This document shows positions 21,234 to 32,489 of a stretch of DNA of 64,000 nt, piece by piece. The translations under genes were made by a program, and so were the position numbers. The notes under the pieces are model-generated. The model was not told where the DNA came from, did not search any database, and saw only the letters and a list, made by a program, of their open reading frames with translations. Positions within the stretch are counted from its first letter, which is position 1; every line of letters begins with the position of its first letter. The DNA comes from Eucommia ulmoides (lineage: Eukaryota; Streptophyta; Magnoliopsida; Garryales; Eucommiaceae), in assembly GCA_016647705.1 (NCBI GenBank), contig CM028328.1, positions 6,411,311-6,475,310 on the forward strand, written 5' to 3'.

Positions 21234-22480
21234 ATTGGCATCAGAGTTGGTTTTAACTCGTTAGGCTTAACATCCTAGCTAAACTGGTAACATGCACACA
21301 CTATGGATAATATTTTTTGTGTATCTTCTCTTGATGGTAATAAATCCTTATATGACAACGTGGTTTACGATTCTTGTGATTTTAGTGATAGGGATGGAGA
21401 TGATGATAATGAAAATATCCATATTGTTATGAAAAAATTACTTTCTTTCACACTACTTTTTGCTAAAGAGAGCTTGAGTTTAAAAAGAAAAATTGATTTT
21501 TCTGAAAATGGTAGAGAAAGTGTTCGAAAATCTAAAGTGTATTTGGATGATTATTATGGTACAAAAGAGTTTTTGAACGTTATTTTTTAAATTAATAATT
21601 TTCTATCTAAAGTGGATTCTCTTGAAAATGAAAATAGAGTTTTAAAAAATAATTTTGACATGATTTCCAGACAAAGGTCAGATCTTGTTTTTAAAATTGA
21701 TTTACTTAAGAAAAATTTTGGAAAATAAAAATCCGACCTTAAGTCTATTGCGTGAGATTCTGAAAATAATTTTTCTAGGCAAAGTGGATATATTTCATCG
21801 TCTCATCATTCATCACAAGCCAGTGATAATTATGTGGCTATTGTTAGAAATGATTTTTATTTTACATCTCGTGCTTTCTATGCTAAATTGGATTTGAGAT
21901 GTTATTATTGTAATAGGGTTGGGCATTTTAAAGTATCATGTCCGTTTCAGAACCCTAAGTTTATGTCTAATAAGGACAGATCCAAAATGAAATGGATACC
22001 GAAGAGAATTATTGAAATATCTTGTACAGAATTACATAATATCGAAAGTGGACTTGAAGGAGAAAACAAAGAAATTATATCAAAACTAATACAGAAAGTT
22101 ACCAAGGATCTACAAGCGACTCATAAAAAGCAAAAAGATGTACCAAAGACAAAATGTGAAGTTGCAAAGAAGCCACAAGAGAAATGTACAAAGAGAAAAG
22201 TTGTACAAAATCCAAGATAGGATATCACTAGAAAGCCACAAGCAATACGTGCAAAGAGAATTATCAATGAATCAAATGGAAAAAATCAAAGGAAGAGAGG
22301 ATACGAACAAGCCAAGAAGAATTGTGCACCCAAATCAATTATGAGCTTAAATGAGGTAAACAGTAAAGTCGCCCCTAAGGATATAAGAGGTACTCCTAAC
22401 CCTCCACATTTTAAATTTATTAAATTTGTTAAAGAGGAAGAGTCCCGACTTACCAAATAGGTAAGTTGGTAATTCTTTCT
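21234..22480 (+). pseudogene. E1 gag, degenerate
   Basis: The start at 21303 (MDNIFCVSSLDGNKSLYDN) leads into an acidic region and a Lys/Leu/Asn-rich, coiled-coil-like stretch (SKVDSLENENRVLKNNFDMI). The zinc knuckle CYYCNRVGHFKVSC (CX2CX4HX4C, all four ligands present) lies at about 21900-21941. A basic WIPK-type motif and a Lys-rich tail follow. Stops are at 21588 and 21726, with a frame change before the knuckle. Gag packages the RNA. Together with copia pol in trans this could once have been a mobile, non-autonomous element; here the frame is broken. Confidence 0.78.
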
Positions 22481-23183
22481 AAGATCTATTCTAAATGAGT
22501 CGTTATCCTGTTATCTTAGAAACATTCTACGGTAATTATGACAATCACATTTATTTATAGGGTATTAACATGTTTTTATGTGCTTATATCAAGTAGTGAT
22601 CATGTGTTAATTTTAAAACATGTTATGTGATTTAGAGGATTAATCGAGTATTAGTGATCTCACTAAATAATACTAATTATCTGTTGCATATGTTTTTTAG
22701 TTGGATTATTTGTATAATGTGCTATCATTCAAGCTATTTACTTTTATACAAATAAGTTGATTTAAGCTAAGTTTTTTATTAATCTTGATTTTTTAATATG
22801 CATGTTATTGATTTAGATATGATTCATATTTTTGAGCATAAATGATTATTGTTGAAAAATGAAGCTGAAATTTTTATGAAATAAGTATGCATTATATTGA
22901 TAACTTCATAAACTATCATTGAGAGATGTTTCATGTCTTAGTGTTTCAAAGATTATATTTTCTCCTTAAAATGAATTAGTTTGTTTACACTTATATTGTG
23001 GGGATTTCATGTTAAGAATGATGTTTTTGTTGTGAATTTTGATGAATTGAGTAGACTTGATATTTATTTATAATAATGATCCACATAGTGTTGATATTTT
23101 GTGTCTAAAAGTTGATTTGTTAAAATGAGTTTTGATTTTTTAAAGTTAAATTTATAAGTTGATTCAATGTACTTTTAAAAGAG

Positions 23184-23251
<68 letters not shown>

Positions 23252-23556
23252 ATTTAATTACTTTAGGTTTACTCTTTCAAGTATATTATGTGTTTGCCTA
23301 AAGTAGAATTATTGGTTGTGTTTCCCCCTCCCTAAGTTTTGTTTTTGAAGATGACAAAAGGGGAGAAATTCGATGATGTTTTATTATGAGGGAGTTTATT
23401 TTTAAATTTGTACTTTATTGATTATGTTTTATAATATCTTCATTATTATGCTTCAATGAGTTATAAAATCCATCCTTGTATTCAGGAGGAGTGTGGTTAT
23501 ATTATTATTTTGAAGAAAATATCAAAATTAATTGTCATCATAAAAAAAGAAAAGAT
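22481..23556 (+). other. E1 untranslated 3' region, pol absent
   Basis: AT-rich, with a long (TA)n at about 23186-23247 and 'ccccctccctaagttttg..ttgaagatgacaaaagggg' near 23321, equivalent to the region before the LTR in E0. No protease, integrase or RT motif is readable. Confidence 0.65.
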
Positions 23557-25683
23557 TGTTGATCCTAAAATTTTGATGAATAATTAAGTATTAATATTTT
23601 GGTGACACTAATGATTTGTTAAGTGTTTCACTTAATTAAGTTCCAGTGATGAAGATGCAATAACAAATTATGAATGGATGCTAAATGATGATGTCAAAGA
23701 TGATGAAAAATTAAGAGTTTGAAGAAATTAGATAAAACAACTCAGGTGAATTTCAACTCTTAATATTCCAATTAGGAACACACACGGCACAAAATATTCT
23801 TATTGTTTATGTGTGTTTTGATAAGATGAAATTATTTGCTCCTATGTGTATTTGGAAAGAAATATTTATAATTGACTAAAATGGAATTTAAGAAGTTAGT
23901 GGAGCTTATTTAGAAAAGAAAAATGGTTAAAGGGGTGAAAACATAAATAAGAATGAGTTAAAAATAATTTCAGAAAAGAGATCCAACATACATAAGTCGA
24001 CTGGTAAGTCGACCGGACTAAATAGGTGAAACTCTCTGTATCTCTAAGTCGACAGGTAAGTCAATCGGCGAAAAGAAGATGAACTCTCTGTATCTCTAAG
24101 TCGACAGGTAGGTTGACCGGTGAAGGTAAATCGAACTCTCTAAATCTCAAAGTCGACAGATAGGTCAACCGATTAACACAGCAGCTTTGGCTTGGCTACA
24201 TCCTGAATCTAGTTTCAGGATAATGAAGATTCCGAATTCATATCTAAAAGTATCCCTTTTTTTGTTGGGATTTGTAAAAGATTTAAGGGATCTTAAGATA
24301 TTTAAGATATTCTTCACCTATTATTTGAATTCTATTAAGTTGGTTCATTAAATTTTAATATTTCTCAATTTGGTACATAAATGTTTTTCTATTCTATTTA
24401 ATTGAGATTGAGAAATATTTGGCGGACTTAATTGAAAAATTTAAAAGCCATTTATTAAGTAAATTGAACCAAAATGAAGTCATAATGATATACGGGGTCT
24501 AAGAGAGATTTAAATGTCATGACACATGAGAACTAGCCGTTAGAGAGCTTATTTATTTTCCATATATATAAACCTGCGTTTTTCATATATCATTAAGTAG
24601 TGAAACATAGATTAAGAGAGCTTAAAGAATGGAGATCATATTGAGCTATTATAAGAGATATTATTTTGAGAATTTGTGGGAGCTATTCCAAGAGACGATC
24701 TTGAGAATCATTGGCTATTAATCTTTGTTGCTACTGGATCTGAAATAATATCGTTCTATTTATTTTTTCTGTGGATTCTGAGTGAGATCTTTCCAATTAC
24801 TTTCTATTGTGCATTGCTTGTTTAATTTTTGGAAATTGATCTTCAGAAATTGTTTCTGATTTTTATTGAAGAAAATATTCTATAAACAATTTATTGAATC
24901 TGATTACGTGCTCAATTATTTGCTACCCATCTTTTGTTTAAAATCAGATTTTCAATCTCACACTTTTCTATCACTTGATTTGGGATATTAATCGAATTTT
25001 AATTTATCTAGGATGGTAGAAATTCCGAGTGATATAATCTACTTATTAATTTTGTATTGATGAGTAATGTGATAGATTAAATACTGTTGGAGGTATTTAA
25101 TCAATGAGTAACCGATTTTCAGTCTCTTCCTGTAAAGAGATTGATGTAATAATTCTTCTTAAATAAAATTGATTTTAAATTAATTTTGTAAAGGTTCCAT
25201 CCTTACCTAGGAAAAGGATAGTTGGAGTATTTTTATGAGGTTTTGATTCTTAAGTCTAATGTATAAAAAGAATTAAGTTGTGATTCTCCCTATAATAGAA
25301 TTAAGTTATTCTTGAGCCTGTAAAAAGTAGAGGTTATTCCTGAGCCTAAAAAAAAGAATTTGTAAAGGTTGATTCTAAGTTTGTGAACAAAATCATTGTG
25401 AGGGTTTGGTTCTTACTTGTAATGGAATCTTGAGTTTAGTGGGTGCAAATCTCCGTGGGGCTCGAAGGACTGGATTAGCCAAGAGTAACTTGGTGAATCA
25501 GGATATAGCGGTGTGTATTACATTGCTTATTTTTTTTTATTTTATCTTATGTTGTTTGGGTGTGCACCTAGAGCTTAATTTTAGGATAAAATTAATTATT
25601 TGATTTTTGAAGTGCTATTTTTCCTCTGATATTTTTTAATTACCTAATTCACCATCTCTTTTGGGTATTTCACTGGGCCAACA
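23557..25683 (+). repeat. E1 3' LTR
   Basis: A 2127-bp LTR matching 19100-21233, ending GGGCCAACA, followed directly by the ATTAT duplication. It has the same 53-bp sub-repeats (about 23990-24180). An open frame at 25406-25603 is only a read through LTR sequence also present in the other LTR. Confidence 0.87.
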
Positions 25684-25846
25684 ATTATATATTAAAATTT
25701 ATTCTTTGTTGAAAATCTTATGATTATCTACATTACTTTACTTTAACGAGTTAAAGAACCTGTCTTTGGATTTAGGAGGAGTGTGGTTGCATTTTTGTTT
25801 TCAAGAAAATATCAAAGTTAATTGTCATCATGAAAAAGGGAGAAAT
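25684..25846 (+). other. E0 3' untranslated region, right part
   Basis: This resumes E0 after the E1 insertion. 'ggaggagtgtggttgca', 'caagaaaatatcaaagttaattgtcatcat' and 'gaaaaagggagaaatt' match the sequence just before the E1 3' LTR (23485-23556), which identifies it as the same 3' region in a second element. Confidence 0.75.
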
Positions 25847-26198
25847 TATTGATCCTAAGATTTTAATGAACAATTAAATGTTGATATTTTTAGTAGAACT
25901 AACGATTTTATTGAGTGTTTCAGTTTATAAGTTCTAATGAAGATATTATCATGAAAAAGTTGAAATTGATGCTAAATACTAAAGAGACTAACAAAAATGA
26001 CGGATAGTAAGAGCTTGAAGAAATTGAAGAACTTAAGGAAAATAACTCAGGTTAAATTTTTACTCTTAATGATTTTCGATTAGGATCACACACGATACAA
26101 AATATTTTTTACAAATATGTATTATTTTTATAGGATCCTAATTAGTTAAACTATTTACTCATATGTGTAATTGAAAAACAAACATTGATAATTAATTA
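25847..26198 (+). repeat. E0 3' LTR, first segment
   Basis: It begins TATTGATCCTAAGATTTTAATG, the LTR start with TG changed to TA. It follows the LTR consensus more loosely than the two E1 LTRs do, so it is older. It stops at AATTA (26194-26198), the target duplication of the solo LTR inserted there. Confidence 0.78.
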
Positions 26199-28418
26199 TG
26201 TTGGCCTAGTGAGCTACCAAAGAAGGGGGTGAATTGGGTAATTAAAAAATATCGGAGAAAAAATAACATTTCAAAAATCAAACAATTAATTTTATCCTAA
26301 AATTAATTATTATCTTTATAGAAGCAGATAAGTGTAATAAGCTCTAGGTGTATACCCAAACAACATAAGATAAAATAAAAGAAATAAGTAATGCAGTACA
26401 CACCGATATATCCTAGTTCACCAAGCTACTCTTGGCTAATCCAGTCTTTCGAGCCCTACAGAGATTAGCACTCACTAAACTCAAGATTCCTTTACAGGTA
26501 GGAACCAAACCCTCACAATAATTCTTTTCGCAGGCTCAGAATTAGCCTTTACAAATTCCCTTTTCTAGGTTCAAGAGTAACCTCTACTTTTTACAGGCTT
26601 AAGAATAAACTAATTCTATTACATGGAGAATCACAACCTAATTCTTTTTATATCTAAGGCTTAAGAATCAAAACCTCACAAAAACACTTCAACTATTATT
26701 TTTCCAAGTAAGGATGGAACCTTTACAAAATTACTCACAATTAATTCTATAGAGGAATAATTAATACCTCAATCTCTTTACCAGAAGAGATTGAAACAAA
26801 GCTACCCCTTATTAGACACTCTCAATAGTATCTAATTTGCACACAACTCACCAATTACAAAAATTGATAAGTTCTTCTCACTCGGAGCTTCTACCATCTC
26901 AGATTAATTAATATTCAATTAATGTCTCGATACTTGTAATAGAAATAAAGTGAAGAAACAAAATCTGATTATAATAAAGAATGCGGGTAGCACGATTAAG
27001 CACATAATTAGATTAACACACAAATCGTTTTAAAAGATTTTTATGCTTTTAAAGTTCAAAAACGATATATCAAAAAGATCAATTCATTAAGCAAGTAATA
27101 ATAATCAAATACTCAATTAAAGAATAATCTTGGAATGATCTCACCAGGAAAATACCAATGAATTGCAAAATAGATCGCTAGACAGCTCAGATTGGTGACG
27201 CCAAATAAATTAGCGCTTTAGTTCAAAAACTTTAACTCCAGAATAATCTCACAATATTTTTCAGCATAATATCAGAATGATAACTCTTAGAAAAATTTAA
27301 AAACTGAATAGTTCTTGATATTGTGTGTATCTTATATGAAATCTGCAAGTCTCCTTTAATAGCCCTCAAACTAGACTTCCCATGGCTAGTTTTCAATTGT
27401 TATGTCAATAAATGACACATATGGACCTCATATATTGATACCTTTAATTTAAGGTATATTTCACTTAATAATAGTTTCAAAATATTCAATTTAGTCCCTC
27501 GAAAGAATTTTCGAACCCAATTCAATAAGATAGGAAGTATTAAAAGGACTAATTTAAAAAACACTTTAATTCCATGTATCAAATCTTAAAATAAGAGTAT
27601 TATATCTTAAAGATATCCATATCCTTAAAATCACTCAATCAGGTAATCAAATAACGGCTAGTTTTGGATCAAATCCCGAAATTCCATAAAACCTGAAACA
27701 AACTCATCAGTCGACCAATAAATACTCATAAGTCGCCCGCCCGATTCAGGTTGTAGCCCAAGCTAAACATTTCTTGCCCATCGATCGACCGATAATTTAT
27801 AGTCTGTCGACCGAACGATACAGAGAGTTTATTCTCCAAGCACAGGTTAACCTCCTTGTCGACTAATCGATTCAGATAATTCACTTTCTATGCCAGGTCG
27901 ACCTATCTATCGACTGATCGATTCAGCAAGTTTATCTTATACGTTTCGATTATCAGTCGACACTCATTGCTGAACACTTTTCTCCAATTCGTTTTTAATA
28001 CATTCTCATTGACGTTTTCATCCCTTTAACTAATTTCTTTTCTCAATTAGCTCCATTAAATTCTTAAATTCAATTTTAATTAATTATCAATATATTTTTT
28101 TTTCAATTACACATAGGAGCAAATAATTTCACTAATTAGGATTCTATCAAAGGACACATAAATTTAAAAACTTTTTGTGTTGTGTGTGATAATCGAGATA
28201 CATTAAGAGTAAAAATTAACCTGAGTTATTTTCTCTTAGATTATTCAAAATCTTCAGTCTCTTAATGTCCATTGTCATTGTCAGTCTCTTTTGCATGCAT
28301 TCATTACTTATCATCATATCTTCATTATTGGAACTAATAAACTAAAATACTTAATCAAACTGTTAGTTCCACAAAAAACATAAACCTTTAATTGTTTATC
28401 AAAATCTTAAGATCAATA
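26199..28418 (-). mobile_element. Minus-strand solo LTR of the E0/E1 copia family
   Basis: A 2220-bp reverse-complement LTR: it opens TGTTGGCC (mirror of GGCCAACA) and closes AAGATCAATA (mirror of TGTTGATCTT, one end base changed). It is flanked by AATTA at 26194-26198 and 28419-28423. No internal sequence remains, which is the product of LTR-LTR recombination. It carries the GTCGAC sub-repeats in reverse near 27700-27960. Confidence 0.85.
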
Positions 28419-28423
28419 AATTA

Positions 28424-28988
28424 AAATTAAATTTAAGAATTAGTGGAGCTAACCGAGAAAATAAATCGATTAAAGGGGCGAAAACATTGAAGAAAATGAA
28501 TTAAAATCGAATTGAGAGAAGTGTTCTAGCAATGGTTAGTTGACTGATAAGTGGACCTAAGGCTATAAGGCTAACTCTCTGGATCATTTGGTCGACAGGT
28601 GAGTCGGCTTATGGAACTCTCTAGATCGTTCGGTTGACAGGTAAGTCGACTTGTGCTTAGAGGATGAACTCTCAGAATCGTTAGGTCGACAGGTAGGTTG
28701 ACATATAAAGGTTGGGCAGTCGACCGATGGGCGAACATTTTTTGGCTTGGGCTACGTCCTGAATTAGGCAGTTGATTGGTAAGTGTTGGTTGGTCAACCG
28801 ACGACCTATTTCAGGTTTTGAAAAATTTCGGATTTTATTAAAAAACTAGCCGTTAACTAGCCATTATTTATTTACTTGATTGAGATATCTTAGGGATATG
28901 GATATTTTTAAGATATGATACTCCCATTTGAATATTCCTATAGATATGGTTCAAGTATTTTAGATATCTCTCAATTTGGTACATGTAA
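28424..28988 (+). repeat. E0 3' LTR, second segment
   Basis: This continues E0's LTR after the solo LTR: 'aattagtggagcta', 'gttaaaggggcgaaaac', 'ggtcgacaggtgagtcg', 'tctctcaatttggtaca'. It includes the AATTA-side join on the left and ends at TGTAA (28984-28988), the target duplication of the next insertion. Confidence 0.75.
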
Positions 28989-29252
28989 TGTAAGACCCCG
29001 ATATTTGATATGCGTATAATTTAAATTGCGTTGTAAAATGTTTCATAAATATTCAGGCGGATAGTGTAAATTAATTATGTGAATTTAAATTTTGGTAATT
29101 AAATTGTAATTTTTCAAAACATTAAAATGAGAATGGGTCTAATTAAAAATTTTAAATAAAAAAGGAGGAGAATTGTGTAAATTCTTTATATTATATATAT
29201 AGACAGAGAGGAACGAATGGCGAGGAAGAGGCCATATGGCCGGTTGCATGAT

Positions 29253-29332
<80 letters not shown>

Positions 29333-31747
29333 ATACGGGAGAAGAATTGGGAAGAAGAAGAGAGAGAAGGATCGGGAAAGAGAGATGAAGAGAAAAAAGA
29401 GAGATAGAGAAATAGTAGGAGTGTATGTGTGTGGGTTTGGTCGTTCATCGCCGTTCGTCAGTGAGTCGAGAGAGAGAGAGAATTGGAGCAGGAGGGGTCA
29501 TCTAGCTTCCTTGAATCGGCGTTCCTCCGGCAGTGTAGTTGTGGCTGTTACTCGTGTGCATGATCGTGTGGATATCGTCGTCAATTCCAAGAGAGAGCGC
29601 ATGTGGTTCGGCTGGTGGGGTGGTTCGTCGACGGTGTGCATTCTTAGCATCGCCGGTGAGCGGGAGTTGGGCTTGACTGTCCAGTCGTCGACGATCTTCA
29701 ATCTGGTGAGTATTTATGCGTATTTCTTTGATCATTGTGATGGGTGTGTGTATGGATGTGTATGTGATCGCCGGTGGGTTTCAGTTTCATTCGATGGTGG
29801 CGTTCAGCGGAGTGTATGTGTTTTCAATTTTTGTTTTGTGCAGCGTGTGTACGTGTGTGTGTGTTGCTTCGACTGCATGCGTATGTGATCGTCGCTATGG
29901 TGCGGCCGTCGGTGAAGGGAAGTTAGTGAAAGAGAGAGTGTTGTCATGTGGGTATGCTCGGTGGTCTCGTGGGTAGGCGTGTTCAATTGTGGGGTGGCCG
30001 GTAGTGGTCGTTGATTGTTGGTGTGGGTGGTGTAGGACCGACAATGAGAATCGGCGAGGTATGGGAGGCCACCGGCGGTCGGCAACAATAGAGAGAGAGG
30101 GGGTCGTCCGTCCATTTGAAACAGAAACGGGGTAACAGAACCGAAAAAGAAAGAAAAAGAAAAAAAAAAAAAAAAAAAAAAGAAATTTGCACAAATAACC
30201 CCAATAAAATTCAAAATCCATCTCGCGACATGTGAACGATTCGGAACGGGTAACATTTTTCATTAAGTTTACTTTAGTTACATTAAATTAAATTCTAGCA
30301 ACAAAATTTTGTAACCGGAATAATAAATTTGGAACCGTTCGTATTGCTAAATTTTAGGCAGTAATTTTAATGAAATGAAATTCACCGAATAAGAATTTTA
30401 CATAATAAAGCGCGGGGAGTAAGAAATTAAGGAAATTAGGGTGTTATGGTGATTAGGGTGTTTTCATTCAAAATATTAATTTAGATTCTGTCACTATTAG
30501 CTTCGTAGGCACCAGAGTACCGTTACAGAATAGGCGGTCAAGTCTTCGAATATGAATAATCAGGTGAGTGTACTGTCTTCTTGCCAAACTATTTATATAT
30601 ATATAAATGTGTTTGTGAAATGGTTTTACTTGGACTGTATGATTTTATAAATGATATGGATCAAACAGGTTTTGGGTGAGTGGAGGAAATGGATTTTCGT
30701 TAAATTATGGTGGTTTTAAAAGGAAGTTGAAAAATGAGTTTTGTTGGATTTGGTGGTTTTAAAACAAAGGTGGAAAAATGGTTTTTCCTGAAATCAGTGG
30801 GTTTTTAATAAAAAATGAAAAACATGATTTTTGGATTAAATCGGTTTTGAAAATAGAGGTTGATGACATTGGTTGGATGATGATATTATTGATTTGACGA
30901 TGTTGTTGGTTGGACTATGCTATAGTTTATGTCCTGTCCGGAGGGTGGTCCGACAGGTGGTGATTGATATTATGTCCTGTCCGGAGGGTAGTCCGGCTGG
31001 AGGTTGTTGATATTATGTCCTATCCGGAGGGTAGTCCGGCTGGAGGTTATTGATATTATGTCCTTCGGAGACGACCGGTAGATGATTATCTGCGCAATTA
31101 GGTCCGCTAAGAAGGCATATCTTACGGATGGTACGGTACCGTTGCAACTCCTGATCATGAGGTTAAAACGATTACTATGACTAGCCAGTGAGTGGTGTGG
31201 TGGTGTAGTGTATTGAGATGTGGTGTTTTACTTATATTTGATGATTTATTATATGATGATTGATATTATTTTATACTGGATGAGTTTGAATGAAACTTAT
31301 TTATATTGATTTACTTTTACTGCTTATATTATGAATATTTTTACGAGTTATGGAATGTTTATATGCTTACGCTTGATCCATTTAGATGTTGTAGATTAAA
31401 TTATTAAAATATTTTTACTAAGAAGACAGTACACTCGCAGGTGAAATAGTTAGGAGTTGGTTGGTCCTCTACTGGCGCTAGATAGAGTTATGCGGGTCAC
31501 ACAAATGAGTCATTTGAGAGAAATTTTGAGACAAGATATCAGAGATGAAATCTAAGTGAGGTTCAGGGGATTTGTTTGATTGTTTTCATATTAGGGACGG
31601 TGTATCCCTATTAGATGAGATTATTATATGTTGTATAGATTCACAATTTTGTTTATTGACGTATTGTGGTTGGCTAGTCAGTTGGGCGGTGTCATGTCTA
31701 CGTCACGCCGGCCCCACATGACGGGTGTCCGGGGTAAGGTGTGACAT
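28989..31747 (+). mobile_element. Large solo LTR (2.76 kb), probably Ty3/gypsy type
   Basis: It begins TGTAAGACCCC and ends GGTGTGACA, flanked by perfect TGTAA copies (28984-28988, 31748-31752). No coding domain was found; open frames (for example 29385-29888) are simple-sequence reads. It contains (CA)n at about 29257-29317, a GT-rich stretch at 29715-29890, poly-A near 30156-30180, and a 43-bp tandem repeat at 30927-31070. The start and end motifs resemble large gypsy LTRs of plants, but without an internal region the lineage is inferred. Confidence 0.75.
30927..31070 (+). repeat. 43-bp tandem repeat inside the solo LTR
   Basis: Units starting 'tatgtcctgtccggaggg' recur at 30928, 30971 and 31014, with a partial fourth at 31056. 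Each holds paired CCGG motifs ('gtccgga', 'gtccgg'). Confidence 0.8.
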
Positions 31748-31752
31748 GTAAT

Positions 31753-31945
31753 TCTTTCTATCTTATTTAATTGAGATTTAGTAAAATTTTGAGGGACTAA
31801 ATTGAATGTTTTAAAAGATATATTTAAGTAAATTATACTAGGATTCAGCCTTAATGAGATAAGGGGGATTATAGAGTAATTATTTGTCATAATATATGGT
31901 AACTAGCCGTTAGAGGACTTGTTATAAACCCCTAGTCCATTACTT
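31753..31945 (+). repeat. E0 3' LTR, third segment, truncated
   Basis: It resumes after the solo LTR with 'ttaattgagat', 'gagggactaaattga', 'actagccgttagagg' and 'tataaacc', in the order of the E1 LTRs (about 24395-24570). Similarity fades near 31945, so roughly the last half of this LTR is lost. Confidence 0.7.
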
Positions 31946-32489
31946 AGGTGGGATTCTCCTTCTAAAAAAGAAAAGCACGCTTGAAAAAAGGGGGGCGGGG
32001 GGAACTAAGTTTTTTTTAGAGTCATAATTTTTTGGACAATTGCTCCATAGTCCATTAATTAGGTCACACAACTTTTTAAGGAATATAAATTAATATAATG
32101 TAAAAGTACAATTAATCAGATTTTACTTCTTAAAGACTTACTAATATTTTTTATTGTTAAAATTATCCTCGAATACAAATAACTCTAAATGAAATTATAA
32201 ATCAGTTTTTTTATCCTTCTTTGTTCTCTCTCTCCCCGTTGCACCAATATTTTCATCGCCTTCTTCATTTTCTCTTCCTGCCACACCTCTCCCCACCGTC
32301 GCACCTCTCTCTCTTCAACTTGTTATTGAAATTACATACACAAAACAAGGTCAATTATGGAATAATTTATTTTTTATTTTTTTTGGTACTAGTTGAATTT
32401 AGATAGTCCTTATATATATATATATATATATATTAGTTTTGAGAGCCCTCAAAAAGTCATTTTTTTATTGGAATGAAAAATATTTTTTA
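31946..32489. other. AT-rich spacer, nothing recognised
   Basis: It contains a G-run near 31990-32000, a CT-rich stretch (32215-32320) and (TA)n at about 32413-32433. No gene or clear repeat edge is visible. Confidence 0.45.

Larger units (their letters stand above)
19100..25683 (+). mobile_element. Copia element E1: two LTRs with gag only, non-autonomous
   Basis: LTR 19100-21233, internal 21234-23556, LTR 23557-25683, flanked by perfect ATTAT copies (19095-19099 and 25684-25688). The primer-binding site follows the left LTR ('ttggcatcagagttgg' at 21235, an initiator-Met tRNA type with a change). A polypurine run ('aaaaggggagaaa') lies in the 3' region. Inside is gag and then untranslated sequence; protease, integrase and RT are absent. 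It sits inside the 3' region of its older relative E0. Confidence 0.88.

Noticed and set aside
19100..25683. Tandem LTR-internal-LTR arising by unequal recombination between E0 LTRs
   Set aside because: Perfect ATTAT copies at 19095 and 25684 and the resumed E0 3' region fit an independent insertion better.
29191..30263. Open frames up to 167 codons in the solo LTR
   Set aside because: Reads of GA, CA, GT and poly-A tracts with no domain; the whole region lies between LTR ends with a target duplication.
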